From Deuterostichococcus epilithicus (taxonomy: Eukaryota > Chlorophyta > Trebouxiophyceae > Prasiolales > Stichococcaceae): 64,000 nucleotides of DNA. The DNA lies in NCBI GenBank assembly GCA_033439295.1, contig JAVTLE010000018.1, positions 124,001 through 188,000 on the forward strand, given 5' to 3'. Below, one piece after another: positions 22,432 to 36,128 of this stretch. The stretch's first letter is position 1; every line of letters begins with the position of its first letter. A program made the translations under genes and the position numbers. Under the pieces are notes generated by a model. The model was not told the DNA's origin and searched no databases. It worked only from the letters and a program-made list of their open reading frames with translations.

Positions 22432-24144
22432 TCAGGAGTAGCAGGTCAGCCTGCAGCAGCTGGCAAGCGCTGGACAGCAGCACGTATGGCGCTCAGCCAT
22501 ACCTGCTGGATGCGCGGACGATGCGCCCCACGCTGCGCCTGAGCAGCTGCTGGTACCCCGGCGCCGCGGCCACCTGATGCGCAAAGTCTGACCTGTTCGC
22601 GCTGCCGACGAGGGAGGCCGGCCCCCTCGCCTCGCCGGCCAGGAGGCTCAAGATGCCCTGCAGGCACGCGCCGCAGCTTCAACGCGGCAATATTCCCGGG
22701 ACGCCCAGCTTTGAAGGCAGCAGAGGCACCCAGTGTGGTCAGCCTGCTGCCTGCCAGCTGCCTTTCGCACCATCGGGAGCTGGGCGATGAGGTCCGCGCG
22801 GGAGGCTGCGCAGTTGCCCTGTGCCCAGTGTTGCGGCTGCGTCTGCGACAGCCCTGCTAGGTCCGCGAGCGGCCCGTGCAGCCTGTCTGCGTACAGTCGC
22901 TCGAATGCTTCCCTGCTGCCGTGCACAATGTTGCGCACCTGCGGCGGCGGCACACTTCCTCATCGTCACCTTACCGAATGCACAAACCCTCATTGTTGTT
23001 GCTCCTTGCAATCTCGCGACACGGCACCGATGTGGAGCGCATGTCCACCGACATGGTAGGCAGCTAGACAGCTCTTTGCCCAATCACTGCTCGCTGTGCT
23101 GCCAGTTCATCGAACATTCTTTGATCATTTCTTGAACGCTGGATCAGGGTGACATCCCTCATTCGTCGACACCGTACCTTGTTCGCATCTTCTGCAAAGG
23201 CCATGCGCACATCCGCCATGTAAGAAAGGCCGCAGACGGCCTCCAGCAGCTGGCGAGTGGAGAAGTGCTGCGGCAACAGCAGCAGCGCCAGGCCAAATGC
23301 GCCATCCAGGTTACTCGCCACACCGGCATCGATGCCGGCGTGCCGCTTGAGGTGCAGCACCGGCTTCTGCAGGCGGCCGGCAACGTACAGCTGGCGCCAA
23401 TGCCGCAGGTCAAAGCACAGCGCCTCCGTCTGGATGACGCCATACTTTATGAGCTGCGCATCAGGAACGGGCCGCATTTGGGTCGGGGCTGGCAGTGCCG
23501 AGACGGGCAGCCAATGCAGCGTCTTGCAGCGTGCCTCGGAGCAGACGTCAGTGCAATTCTTGCCTGCCCCCTCCATGGCACCAGGGTGTTGAAGTGGACG
23601 CCTGCGCCAATGTGATCAGCAACCCCTGCCACCTTCATGGCGAACAGTCAGCTGCAGGCGCATCTGCTCAGGTCCTGACATGACTTCGCCAACGAAGCAT
23701 CTGTGCGCAGTCGCCTCACCGCATGCGAGCCCAGGCTCGCGAGGCAGGAGTAGTGGCCGTGATTCATCTGGATGTTCTGCGCGCAGGGCACCGCATTTCT
23801 GGCCGCTGCATCTGTGGGTGCGATGTTGCCAACACACGGGACGCTCTACAAATGGTTCATCGAGACGATTATGTTTCTCACCTGCTCATGCCAGGCAAGG
23901 GGACTCCTGACCGCGAATATGAAATCCAGCATGGGTCGGGATGCTGCGGGGTTGCGACCCCGCGCGTCTGCCAGCGGCTGTGCATATATCCCGGATCCGT
24001 AGCCGAACGCTGCATCGACTCTGGGAAAGTCGCCCAGCAGCTCCTTCATGCTGGACACCGGGCGTGGGGCCGTGTGTGGCAGGATTGGCCGACTGCCTCC
24101 CAGCGAGGACCGATGCGACTGCCTGTTTGACGACGCTTGTCTGA
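22432..24144 (-). CDS. TAM41: TAM41 (Mmp37), mitochondrial CDP-diacylglycerol synthase
   Basis: Makes CDP-diacylglycerol from phosphatidic acid and CTP at the mitochondrial inner membrane, feeding cardiolipin synthesis. Exons seen: 23882-24144, 23720-23776, 23582-23632, 23178-23453, 22771-22938, 22503-22657 and a short end at 22432-22450. Landmarks: VDAAFGYGSGIYAQ, RPMLDFIFAVRSPLAWHEQ (nucleotidyltransferase core), NIQMNHGHYS, GAGVHFNTL, IKYGVIQTEAL, LYVAGRLQKPV, LLLLPQHFSTRQLLEAVCGL, SYMADVRMAFAEDANKVRNIV, and near the end RSVGRIVRASSR. The first listed exon opens with two bases of a split codon, after an in-frame stop, so an upstream exon with the start and transit peptide is missing from my model; alternatively ATG 24047-24049 is used. 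The last donor and tiny final exon are a best guess. Confidence 0.85.
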
Positions 24145-24704
24145 CTGTAGATCACCCAGTCGAAGTTCCTGCGTCAACAAGGTTTTGCAAGCTCGGAACA
24201 ATTTCATCAAGATGGAGTCCTCATATTCAGTGGCATCCTCGTGTACAGGGCACCATTTTGGCTCGTGTATGTGTAAATTTCGGGTACCCAGGCACCCGAC
24301 TTAGTGCATGAAGTTTTGCTTGAGATCCACGCCAGATAACGAAAGTCAAGAACAGTTGAGGTGCAACAGCCCTATGAATTTAACCCATGAAACCTTCGGA
24401 AAGTGCAGGCCAGGATTCCAGCGGCATGGCATAGCACATTAGGTAGCACGTTTCAGAGACGCATTACAGCTGGTCCAGGCCATCCAAAGCACAAAAATAC
24501 TGGCAGGCTATATGCGGCTGCCCTGAAGCGAGTCGAGTAGCAGGAATGGCAGGGTATTGTACACGGACGGAGGCTCTCATGCGGCTCTCACGCTGCGCCC
24601 AGAAGCACCTAAGCACTTGCCTCAACAACCAAACATTGTCGGATTGACNACGAGCCCCCCACCCCCCCCAAAGCGAGGCGACCTGCGTCTGTGCTTTCAA
24701 CTGG
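24145..24704. other. Region between TAM41 and the GARP gene
   Basis: It probably holds the unseen first exon of TAM41 and the 3' end of the GARP gene. TTACA at 24464-24468 is a TGTAA on the minus strand. An unresolved base (n) sits at 24649 beside a C-rich homopolymer run. Confidence 0.45.
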
Positions 24705-25464
24705 TCACTCCTGCTCCCGCTTCAGCTGCAGCCGGTATTTCTGCAGGTGGCTGGCCACATTCTCCCGCGTGAGGCCTTCCACATTCATTTTCTGCACAGG
24801 AATGAAGCGGAAAGCACATTCAGAATGGCAGTGGTAAATGCTCATGCTCAGCCTCTGCTGGTGTTCACGAGACAAGCCTGCTCACGCATGCAGCGACCAG
24901 CCTGTCAAAACCTGCAGCGGTGCGGACACTCACCGTCATGATCGCCTTTGGCACCGCTGTGTGCACCCCGAGCTCCGTGACGGCGTCCACAAAGCGCTTG
25001 TGAAGGTCTGAGGTCCACGCGACGCGAGGCTTTTTAGTCATGGCGGTGCTGGGCTCGGAACGGGAATCAAGACATGCGGCGCCGCCAGCGCTGCTCGCCA
25101 CACGGCCGGGGGCGGCCATGTGCTGCGCTGTTACGCCACTGGCCAGCGCCGCGCCTGGCGGCGGCCTGCCGTGGCTTTGTGGCAGCAGGCCTGGCGCATA
25201 GCCCTTTGGCTGCGGCTCACTGGTAAAAGGAACCCTGTTCTTCGGCTGCAAGGGCTTGAGCTGAGGCAGGCCGCTGACCTGCGATGCAAAGCTGCCCTGA
25301 GACGGCCAGACTGGCTGGCGAAAATTGCTATCCGCCGGCTCATGCTGCAGCTGAGCTTCTAATTTTACTCCGACACCAGGATGTGCATTTCCGAGACCAA
25401 ATGCCGTGGCAAGGATGTCAGGCAGAAGCTCCTGTTCCAGGGGGATCAGTTCACGAGTTGACAT
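24705..25464 (-). CDS. GARP (Myb-SHAQKYF class) transcription factor, LUX/PCL1-like
   Basis: DNA-binding nuclear regulator. Two exons, 24934-25464 and 24705-24791, in phase 0, giving 205 residues. The single GARP/B-motif lies at the C-terminus: KPRVAWTSDLHKRFVDAVTE, LGVHTAVPKAIM, then after the intron MNVEGLTRENVASHLQKYR and LQLKREQE before the stop. The triple PKAIM..MNVEGLTRENVASHLQKYR pattern is that of LUX/PCL1 and B-type response regulators; no receiver domain precedes it, so LUX/PCL1-like is the closer fit. In plants LUX acts in the evening complex of the clock, and related GARP factors act in the Chlamydomonas clock, but a clock role here is only inference. The N-terminal 140 residues are low-complexity Pro/Gln/Ala. 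Confidence 0.88.
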
Positions 25465-28010
<2,546 letters not shown>

Positions 28011-29367
28011 GGTGACCGGCTTTTTGGGGTCCCTGTGTAATGTATTGCTGCCCGCTTGGGCTGCGGGGGTGGTTTGCGACGGCTGTGCGTACAACTTGCA
28101 GCAATTGAGGGCCCGGGCAGCGAACTGTGAAGGCCGTCCAGCTTTGAGCCTAGGGCTTAGGGCTTAGTTAGGTGTCCAAGGCACGTGCCGTTCGCGAGTA
28201 CTGCACTACTGCTGCAGACCGCCGTAGCGTACCAACTGGGCTAGGGAAATACCGATGCTCTCACCGCTGCGTGCGGTAATCTTCGTCTTCTTCGTCGCGC
28301 CGCCACACGCCAGCAGTGCACGCAGCCTTGCGCTGCGGCACCGCCTCTGGCGCTTGCAGTGGCGTCACATGGTTCCATGAGGCCCCATACACCTTTAATG
28401 GCCTCAAAGCTCAACCTCGTCCTTGCAGACCGTAGCTTCACCTATAGCGGCCACCATCCACCCTGTGCCCTGACCCAGTCTGTTGCCGCGGTCTTCGTAC
28501 CTGGAGCTACAACCCCAAGGCTGGCAATGCTATCAGTCACTTGGATGGCCCTAGACCTGGACGTTTTCAAAGCAATGGTGGCCTCTCAGTGGTTGCCAAC
28601 AGCACGGTAGCCCCTGTCCGAGGCACATCGGTGCGTCTCCCATCCTGGCATTCAGCCGCCATGCAAGACGGCATCCCTGCACAAATCAGTACGAACTGTC
28701 AATTGAGACTATAATGATCAGAAGCCAGATGTCGTGGACTGTTCTCGGCGAAGCAACACGACAGCTGTTGAGTACGCTTCCTCCTCCTCCAGCCGTATGC
28801 CATATTGCCTGCATGTGCACAACACCATGCTTGGTGGGACACGGCTGGTCTCTTGACGACATTGCCGCCGTCGTCCTCCTCGATGAAGCTGTACTCCCAA
28901 GACCTTCTGGGTGCGGGGATGGAAGTTGGGCTCGCTGTGGAAAGCGCGGTATCCATGCCGCCTGTACAACTGTGATGCCGGTCATTGAGCAGTGTCTTAG
29001 ACTGCCGCCTGTGGCGCCGAGGCGGCCGGTGGGATCCTGTGCCCACTGCAGCACAGCAAAGTGAGCAAGCAGCACAGAACACGAACTGCGAAGTAAGGAG
29101 GTGACTCACCACATGCCCACGGGTCTCTTTGAACGGATCTGTTCGGGTTCCCTGGCAGCAGTGGATCTCAATGAAGTGCATGAGCAGTATGGGTAGGTGG
29201 CTGCTGCAGTCGTTGGTCGATGTGACAGCTGTGTCAATGTCCAGACTCATGCATCAGATGCCATTTCACGCCGCAGTTGCAAGAGACCCTCAAGCCGCAA
29301 TGATATTGTATGTAATACCAGAAAGCGCTTTCGTCCTTGCCAACACATTACATCAGCCCAGCAAGTA
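28011..29367. other. Region between ARF1 and PUB49; possible unassigned minus-strand gene
   Basis: About 1.36 kb. It includes the ARF1 promoter. On the minus strand around 28715-29250 there are stretches that look coding, for example one frame with HLPILLMHFIEIHCC near 29160-29215 and another with FIEEDDGGNVVKRP near 28850-28900, but I recognise no family and cannot join them. TTACA at 29348-29352 lies 16 bases past the PUB49 stop. Confidence 0.35.
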
Positions 29368-32300
29368 TCACCACGAATCAAAGTTCATGGGTTGCTGCAC
29401 TGGTGCCGACATTTGGGCCTTGGCCACAGGAGCCGCGCCCTGCGCTGCCGTTGCTGCCGGCGCGGCGCCTGGCAAATACTTGCCGACGCCCGTGCGCACC
29501 TGCATCACAAGATGCGCAGCGCAACATGCAGATGACATACGACCACATCCTTGCAGATTAACGTCCTTTCTCGCACCAGGCCTGCAACCCAAATGCTGTG
29601 AGCACAAACCCAGATGCATCAGCAGCTTGATGTGCATCGCAGGTTAGGGTTTGACACAGTCTGCTGGCCGAGGGCCGAGGCGTGATCACCTGCTGGGATG
29701 TGCTGCGGCCAGAGGGGTTACTGAACCAGGCGCCAACATCGTCGCCCGCCCCCGGCGGGTTCGCATCCCGCTCGGCCTGCACGGCAGTGGCCCATCGTCT
29801 TCTGCAAGGCCTGGCCCAGCTTCCGGGAATAACAGCAGCACAACGGCGCGGCAGCACCAAAGACAAACCTGCCAAAAGTGCGCCACCAGAGAGCAAGAGG
29901 CAAGGGGCCGTGCGGACTGTGGCAAAGTTGATGACATCCGCGGGCTGGCACGCCACTGAGTGCCCGTTTGGCCCCGGCCAGAGGCTCGCAGTCAAGGCTG
30001 CCGTGCAGGGCGCACAGTAGGGTTTAGGGCAGTAGGGCTTAGCATGGCAGGTCGTGGCACCTGGGCAGTCGCCTCGGCTTCCGCCTTGGCCTCAGCCTCC
30101 ACTGCCTCCTTGTAGGGGTCCACGAACACGGTGCAGCCCGTGACCTTGATGTCCTGCGGCGGGAATGGGATGTGAACGCAAGACGGTAAACCTTTTCGGA
30201 GTCGGAGGTGGAATCTTGGTGTCCTGCAGCGGCAGGGACGGCCTCTGATTTGAACGCAGACGGCTTCGTTGAAGTTCGAGGAGGCCCTGCGGCGTTGGCG
30301 TGCCGTCGGCGCCTCGCTGCAAGAGGAGCCTGGGCCATGCTGCGGCGCGGCGTGCCGCAGAGGGCGCTTGGTCCCGTCACACACGCGCACGGTCAGCAGG
30401 CTGTCAGGCGGGACTGCAGCAACCCTGCCTGCGGCTTGAGTTCAGGGGTTTCAGGGTGAACCCTCAACTCCTGCAGGCATGCCCTTCCACAGCCCAGTCT
30501 GGTCGGGCTGTCAGTGGGGGTCCTGCAAAGCTCGTGATGATGTCTCAAAGTGAATTGGGAAATAAGCTCGAAGGCGCTCACCTGCTTCGGCCGGTCGTCT
30601 GCATCCACCGGCACACGCTCCATGGCGGTGAGCGTCTGCAGGCCGCCCACCACGCGGCCAAAGACGGTGTGCTTGTAGTCCAGGTGGTGCGCCGACTTGT
30701 ACAGGATGTAAAACTGGCTGCCGTTGGTGTGCGGCCCGCTGTTGGCCATCGCCAGCACGCCGCGGCCTGCACGCAACGTTAGCGCCGCTGGGTCCCTCGA
30801 GGACAAGCGTCAAGGGGGCAGAAGGGATACCAATGCGGCGTCAAGCGCGCGCGAACCGCCACCAGCTGCCCGATGCTTGCAGGAATCGCATCGGCAGGTC
30901 GTGTCTGGGATGCTGCTGACATATACGGGCCCTCTTAGCACGTAGCAAAGCAAGACAAGAGCTGCAGGGTTGCTCACCTGAGTGCAGCAGCCTGTTGTCG
31001 CATTCGTCCCTGAAGGGGCCGCCGTATATCGATTGCCCACCGGTGCCCTTGCCCGTCGGGTCACCGCCCTGCGCGGGCGGCATGCCAGTAGGCTTGATGG
31101 CTGTCAGCAGACCAACAGGGCACCTCATGCTTGACATTGCATGCGCATCTGCTCCTCTGGCAGCAGACAACTCCGCTCCAGCAGCCGCGCCCTGCGCCGC
31201 CCCCGCCATGCCAAGCGCTGACCCAGTACATGCTCTGCGCAGAGTCCAGAAGATCGCCCAACTGCAAGGCAGTGGCTCCTCACATGCGAGCGGCACTTGA
31301 CGGCAACCCCGACCACCAGCGCCTGGGTCGTGGGCCTGTTGATGCTGCAGTGGACACCAGCGCACTCGGGCAGAAAACCCTAAACTCCACCAATGGCACC
31401 TGGATCATGAAGTTCTTGATGCTGCGGTGGAAGGCCGTCCCCGTGTAGTACCCCTTGTCTGCGAGGACGAGAAAGTTTTCCGCCGCGCGCGGCGCCAGGT
31501 CCGAGTGCAGCTCAATGTTCAGGTCGCCGTGCGTGGTGGACAGCCGCAGATAGGCCTTTTTCGTGGGGCAGCGCTCCACCCGCTCCGTGACCCGGTGGTT
31601 TTTTGTTACCACATCCACGCCGGTGCTGGTGAAGGAGCGCGACGCCGCACCTGCGGCAGCCGCAGCAAGCGGACTGCGTCAGGTTGTGCGGAAGTTGCGG
31701 CCGCAGCAGCCGGGGTCGGGGGGAGGTCAGCATCGGGGGGCAGCAGGTGGAGGAGAAGGCGAGTTGGAGCGTCCCCGAGCAGGTTCGCCTTCGCAGGCGC
31801 TGGCTCGGCTGCATGGCTGTGCGGGATGCTCTGGACAAGGCGCATCGCGCAGGCAAGTCGCCGTGCCAGTAGTGGTGACCCACGAAGGCGGTTCAGGCCG
31901 CATGCTGTTGCGAATGTCACAGGCCTGCCTGCCCAGCCGAACATGCAGCTTTCTGGACAATTCCACCTGTCGTCTGCAGCCGCTGCACGAGCTTGGCGCT
32001 GCTGGTGTAGGGCAGCGGCGCCTCCTTGGCGTCTGTTGCTGCTGCTTCCTCCTTCCCGCCGCTGCCGCCCTTCTGCTTCTTCGCCTGCCGCGCCAGCCAC
32101 GGCTGCTGCTCCGGGTCGTCCGTGTTCCAGGTCGATGTGCCCGGCTTGAAGGACGCCTGCGCCAGGGCGGCCAGTCTGCGTACTGAGAAAGTCGACGAAA
32201 GAGGACTGCCTTTTGTGATGAGGAGCGCCAGTCATTTGCGATTCAAACCGTCAAGCATGGGCACAGCGGCATCATCAGAGCAAGCACCCCTGCATCTCGT

Positions 32301-35112
32301 CAAGACAAGGTTTTCGATTGAGTACAGCAGCGACCGAGCGTGGGTAGGGCAATAGGACCCCGCCGGGCCAGCTCCCTGTCAGGCACTGCGTGGCAGCCTC
32401 GCCCTCAGGCCTGCCCATGACAGCAGATGTGTGATTGAGATACGGTGTCACCTGTGGCGCCTCCCTCTTGGGCGCTCGCAACCGGAGGTCTGGCCCCGAC
32501 GGCGGCTCCGCTGCCGCGCCACCGCCATCGGCCGCGCGTCCGGGCTCTGCAGCCTTCCCGCTGCGTTTTGCCGCGGCTGCCTGGGCGTCCAGCAGCAGGT
32601 TGCGCGCCTGCGCCTTGGCGCCGCCGCCGCCCGCCTGGGCCAGAAAAATCCGACATGTTTGAAGGGGTGGAATCCGACACATCAAACAGGAAGCGCAGGA
32701 GCGCCGGCGCCGCAAGACCCAGGAAGATGCAGCCTGACATGGTGCTGCATCTGCCGCATACGAGCCTGCAGGGCGCACGCTTGGTTGCCACATGCTGCGA
32801 CTCGGCATGCTGGAGGCACATCTGGCCCAGGAGTGCAGGGCTGCAACATGAACCCAACCAAGGCTTGGCGGTCATCGGGCAGTGCTGACGCATCAGGGCA
32901 GGCTCCTGGCCGCTCGCGAGGCCGTGGGCTTGCAGCAGTGCGGCGGCAGCAGGGTCAGCGCCAAGCTGTCCCTGTGTCGTGAGGCCACTGCCGAGCATGC
33001 TTGGCCACTGCGTCAATGGGTCACACGCGAGGCTAGAGAGCACTAGCCTACATGCAGTAGCACCTGGAGGGCGGTGCCGGAGGTGCTGGTGGCGAGGGAG
33101 GACAGCACCCGCTGCGCGTCCTCGCTCTGGAAGCGCAGCGCGAAGGACGGGTCTGCCTGCGGGAGTGGCACCCGATGCCTGAGCAAACACTGTCTGGCAT
33201 TGGGTCGAGAGACACAGCGCCGGACAGTGTTGTTTTTGAGAATGTGCAACCTGCGCTGTGCTCTGCCGGCACTCACTGATGTGCCAGAAGTTCCGAGGGC
33301 AGCTGGTGCTGAGCGCATGACGCCTCCCTCCTCGCATGTGCAGCCCTGCTGCAGGCTTCACCCGCAAGCAAGGATGCTGCCTGCACCGTCTCGGCACCGG
33401 CGCTGGCTTTGGATGTGCAATGCAGGGCAGTGCATGGCCGGTTCGACACCCACCGTGACACAAACCTGTGCCACCAAATCAATTTGATGAAGGAAGGTCA
33501 TCAGTACAGAACACAAGTTCCTGCAGGCAGGACACACCTCCTGCGCGGCGCGCTCCTCGTCGGTCACCAGCTTCAGGTCGCGCTTCACGTGGTCAAAGGC
33601 CACGATGTTGTGGCGCGCCAGCTGCGTCGGGTCCTGCAGGTGGATGATGTCCTTGCGGGAAAAGGGCTCGTCCGTCAGCAGGTCCTTCCAGAAGCGCGGC
33701 TTGATGTTCAGCTCTTCCACAGCCTGCGGAGGCATGGGGCACAAGGGTTATGCCGATGCCAGGACACCGGAGCTTCATCTGGACACAGACTCCATTTGCG
33801 GTGGTCAGGCGCCCCCTCCGTGCTGCACCTTCTTTGTGATGCACGTGCGCTCGAACGAGGCGGCAGCAGCGTGACGGCGCCGCTCTTGCTGCGCAAAGCA
33901 GGCTTTGCCAGGCGGAGGCCTTCTCGCAGACGAGCCGCACTGTTCCGGCTGCACCGCGCACCAGCGCCGCAATCGCCGAGCCCCAGCGACTGGGTGTGCA
34001 GCACTCCCTGGGCTGGTGTGCTCACAGCATGCCTACACACTCGCACCTCGTAGCAGTACACGTTGCCGGTTGGGCGCACGGCCACGATGTGGGTGCTCTC
34101 CGTGAACACCTGCACGGCCACGCACCAAGTGTATGTGGGCCCCTGTTCGGGACCTCCAGCGTGTGTCCCGCCACTGCCGCCCCAGCCCCCCTGCAGATGC
34201 TGCTGTGCAGACCAGAAGATTGGAATGTATGATGGACGACGAGGCGCGGCTGCCGACATGCAGGTTGCGCAGGCCGTGGGAAATGCGCCGGCGAGTCCGC
34301 GGCATGGGTCCGCTTGTCGGCCATGAGGGCTTTCGAAGGCCGCAAGATCCATTCACCTTGTGCAGCACGGGGCAGTGGTACTGTCCCTCGCTGTTCTTGG
34401 CGTAGTTGAGGCTGATGACGTCCTTCAGCGCCAGCGGCTCCCCCGTGACCGGGTGCCGCTTGAACTTCTGGATGTATGTCACGATGTTGACGATGTCGTA
34501 CACCGTGCCGTCGGGCGTGCACGCCTGCAGGAGCGGAGCGCATATCTGGAGCCACACCCTGGGGCGTTCTCGGCACTGCGCCATCACGTCCGCTGGTGCT
34601 CCTCCAGAACACGCCACAGCCCCCCTCTCTGATGTGCTCGCAGGCTGACGACTGAAAGCAGCACAACTGGAAAGGCCAGAACCATTTGCACCACTAAGAT
34701 TTCTCCATTTGCGTACATGGTGCCCCTCAAGATTCGGGCCTAACCGACCTGAACACCCCCAAGCCGGGACACGGCTGCAACCTTTGCGCTGGGCGCCAGA
34801 CGACGGGCTCGTTTTAAGCTGCAGCTGGGCGGCGGCACAGGGGCAATGTGCTGGTACCTGAAGGACCTGCCGATGCTGCAAGAAGAGCGGGTGGCAGATG
34901 TCGGTTTACTGTCGGAAGCATGTAGCCCATGCGGCGGAGCGAATTGTGTTGTCGCGCACCGCGTCCTCGAACGGCAGGAAAGAGATGGCGCAGCAGTGGA
35001 ACGGCAGGCGGCGGTAGTCCGTCCTGGATGCCTCCTTGTAGCCGCCGCCTTCTTCCCTCCACTCTGTTGCCGTCATGTACCCGCGGTCCTTTGCTTTGGA
35101 TTTGCGCCCCAT
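29368..35112 (-). CDS. PUB49: U-box cyclophilin PUB49/PPIL2 (peptidyl-prolyl isomerase)
   Basis: Nuclear, spliceosome-associated protein with a U-box and a cyclophilin domain. Thirteen exons: 34960-35112, 34357-34524, 34047-34109, 33538-33723, 33064-33156, 32483-32634, 31967-32175, 31400-31650, 30978-31068, 30582-30766, 30061-30153, 29690-29776 and 29368-29499, giving 620 residues. Landmarks: [34 protein letters not shown], then [35 protein letters not shown] and [15 protein letters not shown]. The cyclophilin domain has [48 protein letters not shown] and [20 protein letters not shown]. The family tail GVGKYLPG...NFDSW closes it. The join between 32483 and 32175 uses a weak donor (gttgcg), chosen because it alone keeps the frame. 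Confidence 0.92.
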
Positions 35113-35597
35113 GGCGCCCGCTCAAGTTGCTCTCAAATGCTGTGAGAGCTTGTCGAGCGCGTTGTCGCTCTCAATACGCAGGTCAGACCCAACGCTGGAG
35201 CAGAGGCTGCACTAGTGACAACGCTATTTCGGAGCCGGACCAGGTGCACCAATTCGCAGCTGCTTTCGGCTTCCCTCACGTCTCGAACGTCTCGAAGTGT
35301 ATGGCCCGCAAAGCTCGAAGGCTCTCGAAAGTTTTGTATCATTTGGCAGCCGCAGAAACTATGCATCGCCATCGCTGAGCTTGCAAAATGCTCGGAAACT
35401 GGCAAAACGTCATCGTTACAGGGCGGTGTGGACTTCATTTGACTCCGCACTCCGGCACTCCAGTACCGAGGAGTATCAGGTATCAACCCCCGCTTGACGC
35501 CAGCCTGCTGTTTGTTGAACTGTGATCACTGACGACGCATTCCGCAGTTGGCCGCACAGTCGCATCAGATCTGAATCGGTTGCACAGTGGTGACTTG
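35113..35597. promoter_or_regulatory. PUB49 upstream region, shared with the orphan exon at 35598
   Basis: A 485-base gap between divergent starts. No coding similarity and no recognised element. Confidence 0.4.
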
Positions 35598-35739
35598 ATG
35601 ACTGTCGGGAGCCCGAGCGACACATGGGCAGCAACAGTGGAGCATTTTCTTGAAAAGAGATGGAGGACGGCTGTAGCCGCAATCGTGGCACTGATCTTGG
35701 TGCTCGTGCTTCACCTGTTTCAGAAGAAGGATGTGTATG
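35598..35739 (+). CDS. Orphan first exon of a single-pass membrane protein
   Basis: An ATG opens a 47-codon frame that ends at a good donor (GTGTATG/gtacgt). It encodes an N-terminal soluble stretch (SPSDTWAATVEHFLEKRW), then one hydrophobic span (TAVAAIVALILVLVLHLF) and QKKD. This resembles the N-terminal anchor of proteins such as the SRP receptor beta subunit, but no GTPase exons follow. The next 400 bases lack a partner exon, and repeats begin at 36129. Either the remaining exons were displaced by the repeat block or this is not a gene. Function unknown. Confidence 0.4.
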
Positions 35740-36128
35740 GTACGTCCGCGTTCGCGGGATCGTATCCTCTTGTGTCATTGCCAGGAAGTCTGACGAAGCG
35801 GCGCACACTGTATCTATATGGCCTGCCACCGACCGCGAGTACTGCTCAATAGCGACGCCAAAGCTCTTGTTCGACTATGCTGGTGCAAAGCTGCGTCGCC
35901 TGTGACTCGGGTCATTTCGTGCTACAGGCAAGGCTCGGATGTATTATCCTGCAAAAATTTGCAACACTTAGCATTTCTCCTTCGTCTATCTCTAGCAACA
36001 GCCTTCGCCCGTCCACATGGGTACGACCCTCTGACCTGCACATAGTATCTGTCTGACCTGCTCCGCGCTACCCTGCCACCGATATTTCCACCCATTTGTG
36101 CTAGTCTCGTTTGCGCACACCTAGACTT
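35740..36128. other. Unassigned spacer before the inverted duplication
   Basis: No exon partner for the frame at 35598 and no other feature seen. Confidence 0.4.

Noticed and set aside
24649-24649. Unresolved base n, and another at 52580
   Set aside because: Both sit beside homopolymers in non-coding DNA and affect no gene model.
31427-32186. Long plus-strand frames opposite PUB49
   Set aside because: Antisense shadows of PUB49 exons 7 and 8, which match the family in the other strand.
35598-35739. Assignment of the orphan exon to SRP receptor beta
   Set aside because: Only an N-terminal anchor resemblance; no G-domain exons are present, so I left it unnamed.
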